DNA from: Moniliella sp. 'wahieum'
Taxonomy: Eukaryota > Basidiomycota > Moniliellomycetes > Moniliellales > Moniliellaceae
Assembly (NCBI GenBank): GCA_003971905.1
Contig: RSEE01000014.1
Span: 868,001 to 932,000, forward strand
Length of the DNA stretch: 64,000 nucleotides
Direction of reading: 5' to 3'
Part shown: positions 23,121-35,422 of the stretch, piece after piece
Position numbering within the stretch: the stretch's first letter is position 1
How the letters are laid out: each line of letters begins with the position of its first letter
Program-made: the position numbers and the translations under genes
Notes under the pieces: generated by a model
The model's input: only the letters and a program-made list of their open reading frames with translations
What the model was told of the DNA's origin: nothing
Database searches by the model: none

Positions 23121-25225
23121 TCAGCCGCCCGATGCAGGCCCTCCTGCCTGCTCCCCATGCGTCCTTGGCTTCGTTCCCCCATCGGCCTCGGACGGAGCGG
23201 CCACCGAGGCCGACGGGTCATCGTCATCGTCCTTGTTCTCCAGCACGCGCGTGCCGTCTCCGTCCTCCATGTTCTTAAAGTCAGAGCCGTCCGCCCCTGA
23301 CGTGAGCGCAACCGTAGCCGCGGTGGCCTCCTCCTGGCGCGCAGCCAGCAGCCGCTCCCTCGACTCGGCTTGCCGAATCACCTTGAGCGCCTCGGTTGTC
23401 GTCTGCCCGGCCCGGGTCTCGGACTGGTTCCACTCGAGATCGTAGTACTCGGACGCAATCAGCTTGATCTTGCGACGGAGCGCTTTGGCCTGGTTGATCA
23501 GTTCCTGGTACTGATCAATGTCGAGGCCATGCCGCTGGTACAGGCGTTGCTGCCGACGCGAGACAGACTCGTTGAGCACGGCTCGGTAGGATACCTCTCG
23601 GTTGTGGTGCAGGACCCACCCATAGCCACACATCACCGTGGCCAAGCCAGTCAAATAGGTGACCGGCTCCATCGAGTCCCAGCCGAGCTCGGTGCAGAAG
23701 GTGAAGTAGCTCACCGACACCCACCACGCCGCCAGCACCCCCATGCCTGTCCAGCTCAGGCGGCGTACATGGCGATAAGCCAACGCGTCGCACTCGGCCT
23801 TGATGGTGGTCATTTTTTGAATCTGCTCCGTGCGCGCATACAGCTGGCCGCGCAACCGCCGCGTCCGATCCTCAAACGAAGGCACCTTGACTTGCACCGT
23901 GCGCTGGCCGATCCGAATGATAAACGACCCCACCCGCGCCGCATCCCGAATGAATTCACCTACATCCGTCGCCAGCGACCAGCGGCGACCGGCACTCGCA
24001 CGCGTTAAAAACGAAATGGGCGGACCACCTGCCTTGTCCCACGCCAGCAACGTCTCTCTCCTCTTTCGTTCGTCCGCTTCGCGTCGCGCCAACGCGTCAT
24101 CTCCCCTATTGGTCTCCTTGGACCGCCGACGTTCCTCACTTTCCTCTTCCTCCAATCGTTGGTGCATCCCGGCACAGCACTCACCCGCTCCGCCCGAATC
24201 AAATCGGCCACATACGTCAGCGGCTGCGTCTCGTGCATCAGCACCACCACGTACCGCACCGGCTCGTGTGGCAAGCGTTGCAAATTATCCTGGCGCTCCG
24301 GAACGGACACAGTGTCGTCCCCACCTTCCTCTCCCGTACTCGGCTCCGTTTCGGCTTCGTCGCCGCCGGCCTCGAGACCGCGAATCGATCGGTCCTCTCC
24401 CATCTTGAGCAGCTCGTTGATCCGATGCACCTCCGAGTGGTTCAGCTGCATCGATTCCCAGTTGTCGTCCGCGCCCAGGCCAAACGGAAGCTCGTCGTGC
24501 GTCGGCGGGGGCTCAGGACTGGGCTGGGCCTCGGCTTCGGCTTCGGTTCCGGTGGCCGACGCGGAATCGGAATCGGCACTGCTCACCTCGTGCTCCGCCC
24601 CGCTGTCCACCGCCCCTTGGGTTGGGGCAGTCGGTGCATGCGCAGCATGGTGGTGGTGATGGTGGTGCAGATGGTAGACGTTCTTGACATTGACCGGTGC
24701 AGGTGCCGGTGCAGGCGTGTCGAGCAAGACAGGTTCGGGCGCGGTAAGGGGAATGGTGATCTTGAACAGCTTGGGGCTGGAAGGGACAATACAATTCGCC
24801 AGTTAGCCACATTTCTACCTCTCTACCTCTCTCCCCCTCTCTCTTTCTGCCGGTCAAGACGAGCGAAAGGTGTGAACAAAACGCGTACCGGGTGAAGGAA
24901 AGTTTGCCCTCGTCCAGGGGAACTTGTATGGCCTACCCTCGCTGTTCTCCGGACGAGCAAACTCGGGCTCGCGGCACAAGTCGACGGGCTGCGAGCTGGA
25001 GGCGGAAAAGCGGGGAGTGGGGCGGACGTAGGTAGTGGGGCGCGACCACTGCGAGGCATGGGGCGAAGAGGAAGAGGCGGAGGATGAGGAGGAGAACCTG
25101 CTGGTGGTTCTCCTGCTGCCCCATGGAGAGGGGATGGCGAGGGCAGCGAGGGGTCGGGGCGTCAATCGGCCGATCGCGGCGGCGGCGAGAGGGGCGATGG
25201 AGACGCTGCGTAGCACGCTGCCCAT
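23121..25225 (-). CDS. MCU: Mitochondrial calcium uniporter, MCU family
   Basis: Pore subunit of the inner-membrane Ca2+ channel. The signature ELGWDSMEPVTYL (selectivity filter WDxxEP) lies between two membrane helices (SWTGMGVLAAWWVSVSYFTF and TGLATVMCGYGWVL). Coiled coils flank them (RLRGQLYARTEQIQKM; YQELINQAKALRRKIK). The start at 25225 gives MGSVLRSVSIAPLAAAAIGR, a typical presequence; an ATG farther upstream is possible. One intron, 24778-24888, joins LSFTR to PKLFKITIPL. A His run (about 24640-24670) and acidic stretches fill the matrix N-domain. About 660 residues. Frame breaks near 24925 (CCCC run) and 24170 (GGG run) each restore with one added base. No MICU or EMRE partner is in the window. 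Confidence 0.92.
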
Positions 25226-25687
25226 CGGGGGCGGATCGGGGTGGTGGGTGGAGGGGGGCGCAAGGGAACCATCCCTAGTCATCCACAGCGATACCGATCG
25301 GAGTCCCACTCTCTCCCATCTGCCGTCTCCCCTGGGTCATGAATGTCGCACCCCACTGAACTACTGAACTGCCCCGTCGCAGCAATCGAAAACTGTACTG
25401 ATCGGTGGTATGGACGCCTAGTCACCTAGTCACCGATGCAGATGGATGGCGGCACGTGACGACAAGCCTCATGTGACATGTGATCGATGATCTCTCACGT
25501 GCTGCTGGTTGGCTGCTAGATTGATTTGCGGTGCGACAGGGGGCTTCGATTGCTGTTTTCGACGGGGCAGTTCAGTAACAGAAGTCTGAGTAACTGAGTA
25601 CACTCAGTGTCCGTCGATATCTATCGACGTCATCCGGGCAGGCTCATCCACATCTCCCTCCGAAGGCTCACCATACCCGCCCCCCAC
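25226..25687. other. Divergent promoter between MCU and sterol glucosyltransferase
   Basis: Contains GTCACCTAGTCACC near 25420, several CACGTG/CATGTGAC elements (25455-25502; CACGTGA could bind bHLH factors) and AGTACACTCAGTGT near 25597. AGTACACTCAGTAC recurs near 39507 upstream of Ubp15. No gene. Confidence 0.5.
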
Positions 25688-28600
25688 ATGGCTTCCACAG
25701 CCGCAGGTGGTCCTGCTTCTGCTTCTGCTTCTGCCGCAGCCGCCGCTGCCACGAGCAGCCCCCAGGCCCCGCTGCCCCCGGCCTCTGGGCTGGACGGCCT
25801 TGCACCTGCGGCCTACGCCTTCGCCGCGTCCCCCCCCCACCCGTCCACGCCACCCCTCGCGATCTGGTTCCCTCGTCACGCCCGATGCTGCCGCCACGCC
25901 ACCCAGCTCCTTGTCGAGGGGGCCCACGCCTGCTCTCTCTCTTCCTCCCATGACCTCAATGCGCCTGCCGCAACAATTTGGCGCCGTGCACCTCGCATCC
26001 GTTTCAATGGCCAACGAGGAGGGGAGGAGGCAGAGGAGGAGCCCCTTACTAACTTGCAAGCCGAAGTGGCTAGTTACATTGCATTTCAAAATGCAGAAGG
26101 AACCGATCCGATCGCCACCTCGGCTAAGGCTGCTATGGCTTCCGCCGCCCACGAGCTGGTCGCGTCTGTCACCCAACTTCAACAGCATGCCAATACCCAT
26201 AATATCAAGTGTGGGTCGTTGTTGGGATCCGTGTCACGACTTCTAGCGCTTCCATTCTTATCAGAACAAGGAGGCAAGGCTCTCAAACGAGTCTCTTCCA
26301 CCTTCATCTCATCTGCCTCGCCAAACATTGCTGTGGCAACCTCTGCTGAAGACCAGGAGGAAACACTGGCTAGCGCAGCGACGGAACCATCGGTAGATGG
26401 CTTCCCTCGCCTCTCGGAAAGCGAGCAAACCCTCATGGCCAATCTGCTTGCCGGATTGCACGCCAAAGTAAGTGATGACAAGGCCAGTATTGCCCGAGCG
26501 GAGGAAGAAAAGCAAGCTTGTCGTGACGAACTGGAGCGCGCAACTAGGAAAGAGGAACTCAAAAAGAAACAGGAAGTGTTCATTAATTTTGCTGGTGGTC
26601 GACGCCCCTCGAGCATGGAAGGTTTTGAAGAGGATGTTGATCTTACCCCTGCGCAGAAGCTCGATTGCCTCAAACACGGGTTTGGGCCCATCCTAGATGC
26701 CAAGCTTCTTCGTAACTATGGGCAAGAGGAATATGTAAGAGCCCGCCCTCCTCATCGACTCATCCCAGATATCTTGGTTGCTAACGTTGGCGTAAGATCG
26801 GTGAACATGTTGGCGCCACAATCAGTCAGTAGGCCTGATTGGCTACTTTGCGCTCACAACACACCGCCTCTGCTTTTTGGCTCGCATCCCAAGCATGCAG
26901 CAGGTGGCAGTGATGGATGCACAAGCCGCTGCGCGTGAGGATGATGGGTCTCCTTCGCCTACTTCGCCTACGATGAGCGAGGAGTTGATGGGACATCTCA
27001 TCATCAAGGAAGGCTCCGCTGTACAACACCGCCGCGTGGAGGGTGTGTCAGCAGCGTTATTGTCCCGCCAGTCTGGCTTCAGCTTCAGCTTCGATCCTAG
27101 GGTCTGTTTGTGTACAGTTCGAGTGAAGCTGAGGCTCTGTATGAGCCATTAGAGATCTATCGTTTCGACGACATATTCTCTGTTGATCTCATTTACCACT
27201 CGTCCTACGCAACTTTTGTACACTTTTCGGTCAAAAAATCGGATGGTACCAAAGGAGACTTGGTTCGGTTTGAGCTGGGTACTCGAGTTGGCGCTCTGGA
27301 TTGGCGGCATCAGCTTCGAACCGCTCTCTTCCGCTCCCACGTCAATGCAAGCTTGGTCCGTCAGTCTATCCCTCTTGCTCAAATTACCCAGGTGTTGCAG
27401 TACAGCCTGTCCCACAATGTATTGCTCGAGCTCCAATTCCCTCCTGGGCAAACGCGGGTGCAAGGTGTGGGCTATGACTCGAGGCAAAACGCCTCGTTAC
27501 AGGACGTGATCGATATGCTGCTATCCAATGACCAGACCTCCTTGACGATCGCTATCCTTGGTCGCTCCCCCATGTCCAATGAGCTCATGGCCAAGTTTGA
27601 GAGGGCCGTGCGTTCGATGGCTGCCAAGCAACTTCCTCGCGACCAGCTCGGCCCCGAATGCAAATTACAGCTCTTGATTGACGGAGAGAAGGTCACCGAA
27701 CCAGTCACTTCAGGGCACGATCCAGAAGAGAAACGCAAGCCCCTCCCGGTTTCTACTCCGCCCGAGCTTGTACCATCCCATGTGGGGGCGGACTTTGCCC
27801 GCGAATTTGCGCTTGATCCTTCATGGATTAAAGCGGTTTACCACACCCAACTGTGGAAGAACAAGGTGCCCTATCGTGGGAGTCTGTGCCTTTCATCCGA
27901 CTACATTTGCTTTCTTCGCGCGAGTACACGGTTACACAGCCCTACCGTTTACATTCCCATTACCCACCTTCATGGTGCCGAGGCAGGAACGAGGCACCTA
28001 GCATTTTCCACGTTGGCCCTTCAGATCAAGGGACACAATGATATTCTGTTCCTGTTTGTGTCGAAGCAGAAGCGCGACGCGGCGCTCACCCAGATCAACC
28101 AACTGGTTCACGAGATCCATGGACGACTGAGGGATGCTGCGCGGACGAAGACCAGGTCGGTATTTGACTTTCTGCACCCCACGCTCCCCACCTCTTCACT
28201 CAATTACATCCCCAAGGCACTCAATGATGACAGCCGATTGCACATTCGCACCCCCCCTCGTCGCTTCTGCATCCCCGCCATTGGCTCCCGTGGGGATGTG
28301 CAACCCCTCATCGCACTAGGACGCGCCCTAATGCAGCATAAACATACCGTCCGCATCGTCTCCCACCCTGAGTACGAAGACTGGGTTCGTGGTCACGGAC
28401 TCGACTTTCTGCTGCCGGCGGAGACCCGGTGCGCTGATGGCCCTGTTTGTCGAGCACCGTCTTTTCTCCCCCGGTTCTTCACCCATTCGGTGGCCAAGTT
28501 CCGTGCCTGGATGGATGATTTGCTGCGGGAGGTATATGAGGGATGCTACGATGCCGATGTGATCCTCGAGGCGCCTCAGACAATGGCGGGTATCCATGTT

Positions 28601-30188
28601 GCGGAGCGATTGGGCGTGCCCTATTTTCGCATCTTCACCATGCCGTGGACCAAGACGGCTGCCTACCCACAAGCGTTCAGTGTGCCACCGGTCGACTTGG
28701 GCAGCCACTTCAACCTGATGAGCTACGCCCTGTTTGACCAAGTGTTTTGGGCAGCAAGCTCGGGACAGATCAATCGGTGGGCAAGAAGCTTGGTCTCAAT
28801 CCACCACCTTGGCCGAGTTGGATCAAGGCAGCGTGCCGTTTCTTTACAACTTTTCCTCGGCCGTCGTGCCCGTGCCCACCGACTGGGACGACAATATTTG
28901 TGTCGGGCTACTGGTTCCTCCCCACCCACAAGACAGAGTGGGAGCCACCGGACGACTTGGTCGCTTTCTTACAAGAAGGCCGGCGCCAAGGCAAGAAGTT
29001 GGCCTACTGTGGCTTTGGCTCCATCGTCATCGACGACCCGGACGCGATGACGCGCAACTTGTATGCGCGGTGGAGCAGGCGGGGGTGCATGCGATCGTAG
29101 CCAAGGGCTGTCCGCTCGGATGAAGAAGGAGACGACAGAGACCGAAGCCATCCCGGTGCCGTCCTGTTGCTATCTCGTGGACTCGATCCCGCACGACTGG
29201 CTTTTCCCTCAGATTGACATTGCGCTACACCACGGCGGAGCGGGCACGACGGGCGCCTCGTTGCGCGCTTCGCTGGTCACGGCCATCAAGCCCTTTTTTG
29301 GCGACCAATTTTTCTGGGCAGCGCGTTCAAAAGTTGGGCGCCGGCGTGCGGGTCGCGTCGCTGTCGACGAACGATTTGGCGTCAGCGAAAAGAGCAGCTG
29401 AGGATCGGATCATGCAGGAGAAGGCCAAACAGGTCGGTGCGAGCATCGTGGCAGAAGACGGGCCGTCCAAGGCGATTGGGTTTTTGTATAGCAACCTGAT
29501 CCGCGCGCGTCGCCAGCCTCGGTTCCGGGACGACTGAATCTGCCACCAAGATAAACTCGTCTTCTATCACGGCGTGGATGAAGAGAGGGGACGGAAGAAC
29601 GGAAGAACACCGCATTAGACGTGAGTTCGGATGTCCCCTCCCACTCCCTACAATCGTCGCGCAAGACGCCGCAAGAGACGAACCCACTTGTCCTTCTCGC
29701 AAGACTTCCCAAGACGCCAATCCCACCCTCTCTGACGAAGCTAATGAAACCGATACGGAGACCAGCGCATCGGACCCAGGCCTGCGCTCCACTAGCAACC
29801 GGCTTTTCCGCAAGATTGGACCAGGTTAGTTCTCCAACGGTACTGAAGAGCGCGCCAGGATTTCGCCACACAAGGAAACGACGACGTTGATCCCCTGCTT
29901 ACCCCCCGTTCCTATTCTTCCCACCTGCCCGGCTTGCCCACCCTCGATGGTCTGCCCAAGCTCTCGCTCATTTCGGCGCTGCGCCAGATGGTCGACTCGG
30001 ACAAGGCAGAGGAAGAAGAGGCGAATGGTGCGGAGCGAAACCATGCGGCCCGATCCGTTGCCCTCGAAGACCGAGCGCATGCTCAGCAGTTGCTGCCCAA
30101 GCAAATTGAGCTTCGCCTTGCGCATCACCTAGCCCAACATACCCAGGATATGTACCCTAACCCAGCCGCCCCGTCTCCACGTGTGTAA
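25688..30188 (+). CDS. ATG26: Sterol 3-beta-glucosyltransferase (UGT51/ATG26 family)
   Basis: Transfers glucose from UDP-glucose to membrane sterols; ATG26 also aids pexophagy in some fungi. The N-terminal half has a GRAM-type segment joined by the intron at 26735-26825 (GLIGYFALTTHRLCFLARIP), PH-like sequence (SATFVHF region, DWRHQLRTALF) and a second GRAM-like block (YRGSLCLSSDYICFLR). The GT28-type catalytic domain shows IPAIGSRGDVQPLIALGRAL, EAPQTMAGIHVAERLGVPYF, FLPTHKTEWEPPDDLVAFL, YCGFGSIVIDDP and the UDP-sugar loop LHHGGAGTTGASLR. Sequence resembling a Ser/Thr-rich C-terminal tail continues to a stop at 30188 (LPTLDGLPKLSLISALRQMV). About 1,470 residues. The frame shifts near 27110, 28780, 28812, 28905, 29070, 29330, 29515 and 29850; an earlier stop at 29537 is therefore doubtful. 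Confidence 0.9.
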
Positions 30189-30431
30189 CTAATTGTTGTG
30201 GTACCCATGTCAATCGATGTTCTGTCATGAAATGCCGAGGTTGAACAGGGCAATGCGTAGCAGATATGAGAACTATTAGGCCCACAGGGGCGCAGGAGTG
30301 AAACGGGGTGTGTGCCAGGTGGTGAAACAGATGCGGCAACTTCGCCACTCAGGGTTTCTCCTTTTCCTTCCCCCCACCATCCCTTCCGCCACAGACGTGA
30401 CCGGATCGCAGGACCGATTTAATTTGCCGCC

Positions 30432-32883
30432 ATGGCCAGCTCGACCGAGGGCACGTCCTGCGGCCAGTGGCCCCCACGCCCACCTGGGACCGTCATGGCC
30501 ACCAGCGCCGTGCCGCTTCCCGCCGAGCTCCCAGCTCAGCGTCCCGTTGGCGCGACTGAGATCCTCCTCCTCCGCCCCAGCTGCCCTCGGATCCTGCCTA
30601 TCCATCTCTCGTTTCTCCCCTGCCCCCGAACCGACCAAGCGCGCGCACAGCAAAAGTACCGACAAAGACAAACGTCCCGAGACTGCCCCGGCAGACGCCT
30701 CGTCCATGGTCTCCCTCCGTCCATCCGGTTGGATCCCCGTGCCATCCGTGCGGCGCTGAAGGACCTAGGCCAGACTTGGAAGGACGACGAACTCGCGCCT
30801 TCCGTTCCACTGCGCCATGGCCGGGCGCACATGCCAGCCCCGCCGTCCCTGCCGTCCCTGCCGTCCCTGCCGTCCCTGCTGTCCCCGCCCCCTGCCGTCC
30901 CCCCGCTCCTGCCTTTCCCGCCGCCGGATCCAGCGGCGAAAGTGAAGGGGTGCCAAGTGAGTTGTGGGAGGACCTACGCACGATCTTAGCCCACCGGGGG
31001 GCGAGGGGGCAAGGTACCACCCCGCTTGGCCCGTCGCCGTCGCTCCATTCCTACGCTTGCCTCTTTCTTGGGCACGAGCTCGGCCAAGGCCCGCCACCCG
31101 GTCTCGGGTCGCGACCGAAGCAGCTCGAGCCACCCGAAACCCCTCCCCCCGTCCCAGGGCCTTGAGACGCAAAAGGAAGAAGAAGGCATACCTAGTGGCC
31201 TGTGCGATGCCTGTCGTACTCCTGGTTCGCTCTTGTGCTGCGACGAGTGCGAGCGAGCTTTCCATTTTACGTGCATGGACCCGCCTTGGGACCTGGACCG
31301 TCTGCCACCCGGCCTGGTGCACGATGCACCTTGGTCTTGCAATGTGTGTCGGGCGCAGAAGCTGGAAGCGTCCGGCTTGCGACCCGGGGCCAGCCGATGC
31401 AACAAAAGTCCTCGCACGCCCCCAAGCAACGACGACGAAACGACCTCGCCGCCCACTCGCTTGCTCCAGCCGCTGTTGCACGACCTGGCACGCCAAAACC
31501 CACGCGAGTTTGGCTTGCCTCCCGAGCTACAGGGCTACTTCAAGGGCGTCGCTGCCGACTCGGGCGGGGTGTATGTGGATACAGACATGCTCCTGCCCTG
31601 GCGACCCGTGACGATCAAGACGACCAAGCTCCGTCTCCCGCCCGTGCGGGACCCGTATCGGCTGCGCGACAAGGCCGGCCTCGTGCTCTGCTTTCGGTGC
31701 GGCCAGAGCAGTTTGCCCCCGCTCCAACAGCCAGCGGTCCAGCAGGCACGACCGCACCGCGGCCGCGTTGGCTCTTGACCCGGGCAGTGGCAACCCGCCG
31801 GGTCGGGCTTGCTCAGCTGCGACTTTTGCCCGCTGCATTGGCACCTCGATTGTCTGCCTTGCCCTCTGGAGCCTGCTCCGTCGTCGCTCACAAGTGGCGC
31901 TGTCCCGCGCATACCGCCCACGTTGCTCCTCCTGCTCGGCAGGCCCAGCATGCGGCGGGAACCAGTCGGGTGCTTGACTTGCCCGCTGCGCCCGCCGAGC
32001 GGGGACAGAGGGACATTGGCGGGGGGAAAGAATGGGCCCGCCTGGGGAGGATGAGGATAAGGTCGGTACAGTCTGTCGGAGCGAGCGGTGCAGGAAGCGT
32101 TTTGGTCCCAAGCCAACAAGGGCGTGGCAAGCTTGCAAGCGTATGCCACACGCCACGCCCTCGCTGCCTCTCGCCATGCTCACCTCACCCTCACCCGTTC
32201 CGGCCAGCAGTACCGCCTCACCCTCCCGTCCGACCTAGCTGCCTGCCCCCGACCGACCCCCGCCCCCGTAGCCTGCCTCGCCGAGGAATGGAAACGGATC
32301 ACGACAGTACGTTCACTTCCCCCCAAAAAGGGACAGGAGAAGGAGAGGGCATGGAACACACGCCCCCCCCCCCACCCTGCCCCCTGCCCCGGTCCCCCTT
32401 CGCCCTACAAGACTTGACTGACTTTCTCTCTGCAGGCGGTGGCTACCCCGCGCCGCTCGACACCTGCCTCACCTTCCTTGCTCCGTCCGATGACGCGCCT
32501 ACCACCGACGAGCACAGTGTCATCGTCCTGCCACCAGGCAGGCCACCGCGCCCACGACGCACGTGGCGGGAGAACCGGCGCGGCAGCGCTGCCTCCCGTC
32601 TCGGCACAGCAAGACGACCGGTGAAGCGCACCGACGGGACGCGGTTCTGCAGCACCAACGCAAGCGCAAGCGCAGGCGCTCCCTCGGATCGGCCGCTGGA
32701 CCCAGCTCCTCTGGCCAGCCGGCACGACCGGCCGGATCGACGGGCGCGGTACAGGTACAGGGCGCGGATGCCGAGGCGGCGCTGTGGCACTCGACCCTCC
32801 TGGTCGCGCAGGACACGGCGGCCCAACTGGCCGCGGCTCAGAAGGTGGTGGCGTACGTGGAGAACAGGCAGCGAAGCGGTTAG
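30432..32883 (+). CDS. PHD-finger protein, Rco1/Cph-like (histone deacetylase complex subunit)
   Basis: Probable chromatin reader. The start at 30432 has a strong context (GCCGCCATGG). A Pro/Ser-rich N-terminus contains a PSLPSL repeat. PHD1 reads CDACRTPGSLLCCDECERAF then HFTC...WSCNVC, followed by LPPELQGYFKGVAADSGGVY, an arrangement like Rco1 of the Rpd3S complex and its fission-yeast relatives. A second PHD is partly visible (CFRCG...LLSCDFCPLHWHLDCL...CPAH) but is spread over frames near 31680-31920. An intron 32307-32435 (branch TTGACTGAC) is likely. The C-terminal end has basic KRKRRR and a helix ending VVAYVENRQRSG. About 770 residues. Several frame changes, so exact exon structure is unsure; the family is an inference from PHD1 and its flank. 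Confidence 0.75.
30838..30885. repeat. CCGTCCCTG nonanucleotide repeat
   Basis: Five tandem 9-bp units inside the PHD-protein coding region. They encode SLP or PAV repeats depending on frame. Confidence 0.85.
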
Positions 32884-33342
32884 GGCGGCAGAGAGAGCAA
32901 GAGTGGGCCGTGCAGGACGACAGGCCAGAGCAGGCCAGCACAGAATCCATGCTGGTACCACGCAAAGCAGTCCGACATCACATGTGACATGCCTGTGACA
33001 TAGCGCAGCCTCGGGATGGATGATGCAATGGATGATGCGGATGGCGGTGTGTGTGTGATGTGTGGATGCGCTGATGCGCTGACCAAAAAAGATGAAATGT
33101 GACATGTGACCGGTGACCGCCGGACCGACGCACGGGGGGCTGTGCTGGGCAGCCCGGGCGCGCGGGACTGCCCCCGTGCGGCGGCAGGGGCGAGAGGTCA
33201 TGGTCACGCATGGGCGGCGCGGCGCTCACCGGTGGCGGCCAGCCCAACGGCCGCTGCCGCCGCCGCGTCGCCGGCGCTCCCCGCCGCCTCCCCGCCGCCT
33301 CCCGCCGCCTCCCCGCCGCTGCTGCTCCCCGCCCGCCCCACC
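32884..33342. other. Intergenic region
   Basis: Contains GGATGATGC repeats (33014-33042), GTGTGTGTG, GATGCGCTGATGCGCTGACC and a GTGACCGGTGACCG unit (33106-33120) that belongs to the short repeat family also at 62355. Then GC-rich leader before the membrane protein. No gene. Confidence 0.55.
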
Positions 33343-34040
33343 ATGTCTGCCCCCGCTGCCCCGGCGCCGCCCTCGCCGCCCTCAGCGCCCGCCGCCGCGC
33401 GCGCGCTCCCCCCTGCCCCCCGCCTGGGCCAACGCCGCCAAGCAGGCCAAGTTCATCCTCGGCGGCGGCCTCCCCGCCTGGTACCTCAACGTGCCCTCCC
33501 GCCTCTACCACGCCGTCGCCGCCGAGCAGCCCATGTTCTGGACCCGCCCGCTCGCCGTCCTGGCGCTCGTCTGCATGCTCGCCACCGTCCTTCTCTTTGC
33601 CTATGTCCTCCTCCTCCCCGCCCGTGGCCACCAGCCCAACGTACGTCCTCTGCCTCTCCTCGCTCCTCCGCCCGTTCCTCTGTCCGCGCCCGCGCCGTAG
33701 CTGACCTTCTCCAACAGTATGCACGCTGGCACGAAGACGCCAGCCTACGCCGCCTCATTGCCCAACTCACCCTGACCATCGTGGTGGGGCATGTATCTCT
33801 CCTGCTCCTTCTCTCGCCCGTGGGCGCCAGCGGGCCGCCTCCGTACGGCTGGCGCGTTGGCGCCCTGCTGACGTGGGCCAAAGAGGTCATGGTCAACCGC
33901 CAACTAACCGAGGTGCACTTTTGGGCGTGGGCCGGCGCGCTGACGGGCGCACGTGCTCCTTCCTCTTCCTCTTCGGCGTCGTGGACCTATTGGGTTCCCT
34001 GCGGCCTCTGAGCAGGCAGCCAAGCAACAAGGCGGACTAA
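33343..34040 (+). CDS. Small integral membrane protein of unknown family, about four TM helices
   Basis: Family not recognised. The start at 33343 (CACCATGTC) opens a Pro/Ala-rich leader; the frame then slips near 33420. WYLNVPSRLYHAV and FWTRPLAVLALVCML lead into a first membrane helix (ALVCMLATVLLFAYVLLL). The intron at 33641-33717 (branch GCTGACC) joins in phase to YARWHEDASLRRL and a second helix (LTLTIVVGHVSLLLLL). A third hydrophobic stretch (LTEVHFWAWAGALTG) follows. One base of shift near 33950 gives SFLFLFGVVDLLGSL and a stop at 34040 (SRQPSNKAD), more credible than the alternative Ser-rich end at 34011. About 206 residues. Confidence 0.7.
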
Positions 34041-35422
34041 CCCCCCCCCCCTGCCCCCCCAATATCCGTCCACACTTCGCCACCAGTCTATGAGGATACC
34101 AGCGTTATGCCCTCGCCCCCCCCTCCCCCTCTCGCTCCACTCCCCCCCGACTCCCTTTATTTTTTTCTTTTGTGGTTTCCGCACTGTCCTGCCCTGCCCC
34201 TGCCGAACTCGATGATGATGATGACCCGCCCGATGGATCGGACTTGTGTCCTTCCCCTCGCGTTCGTTTGCCCTTTCCGCCTCTGCCCTGCTGGTGGACT
34301 AAAACCCGGCGCCCCGACCCCCCCTCGTGACGCCTTGTGACACGCGCTTCGCTTCCACCTCCCCCTGCACCTGCACGTACCCCTGTACATGCATCCTGCG
34401 TTAATCTGGTGACGACACTGCGCTTCCTTCCTCGTCTTACTTGTCTTCCTTGCCTCCCCCTCGCTTGCCCCGGGGATCCTCTGTCCCCCGAGCCCAAGAC
34501 AACAGTAAAAGTAAAGACCACGGGCAACGTAACTTGGAAGACAGGGGCTTGGCACGTATTCCTCCACACCCGACGCGAGTGCCGCGCCTGACCAGACAGA
34601 GTAAGGCAGGCGAGGCGCGGGAGATGAGGGACAGGGAGGTGTGGTGGTAGGACACATGTACTTGGCTCGCTAGGCGGGAAAGTTTCGGGCAGAGCAAGCG
34701 GAGGAGCCGGCTACGGTGCTATGCACGCAGCCGCACCGACGGGCTCAGCTCAGGCCTACGCTCTAACGACAAAAGAGAAGAAAACGTACAGGCCAGCTTT
34801 GTTCACTGTTCTGGGCACGCCGCCGCGTTCATCGACACCTCTCCGCTGCCGAACATTGGTTCTGGCTCAGGAGGCCTACGTATCTTGTAGCCCACGTGGG
34901 TTCGCCCCCCAACGCCGTCTGGGTCCAGCAACTGGTGGGCGTAGCGGTGAAGATCCGCGGGAGCATGGTGTGCCGTTCGCTCCGACTCGATGTGCGTCCC
35001 CATCACATCCTGTCCCTTGTCGCGCCAGGTGCAAGCCTGCCTGTCTATAGCCACGGTGGTCCTGTGAGGCTGAAGAACGCCTGTCAATCCTCGATTCCTC
35101 ACCACAATAAGCATTAGGTTATTTGGTCCGAGCTGCATCTGGGAGATTTGCTAAGGGCACACCCTTAGTCCCGGGCGGACAAGCATAGTCCCCAAGTTGT
35201 TGGCCGAGGCGATGGTGGAAGCGCAACGGAACCCATGGAAGCGGAAGCACAACGGAACATATGCCAGGATGTCGTCCGCCCCATGCTCCCCCCCCGCGCT
35301 TTCACGCCATGGGAGTGCGTGTGCCGCCTCGGTACACACACAGCACCATCGCAAGCCGCGACTTTTGTCCAGTGCGGAGCGGACCCGAAACGTCGCGCGC
35401 TGCGCGCGGCCGCCGATGACAG
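34041..35422. other. Long 3' intergenic region between convergent genes
   Basis: Between the membrane-protein gene and the Ubp15-like gene. C/T-rich tracts near 34040-34160 and a GATGATGATGATGA run at 34210. A minus-strand frame from an ATG at 35138 to 34803 (111 codons, MQLGPNNLMLIVV...) has a mixed, protein-like composition but no recognised motif; I do not call it a gene. Confidence 0.5.

Noticed and set aside
34803-35138. 111-codon minus-strand frame
   Set aside because: Composition is protein-like but there is no motif, no intron support and no conservation evidence.
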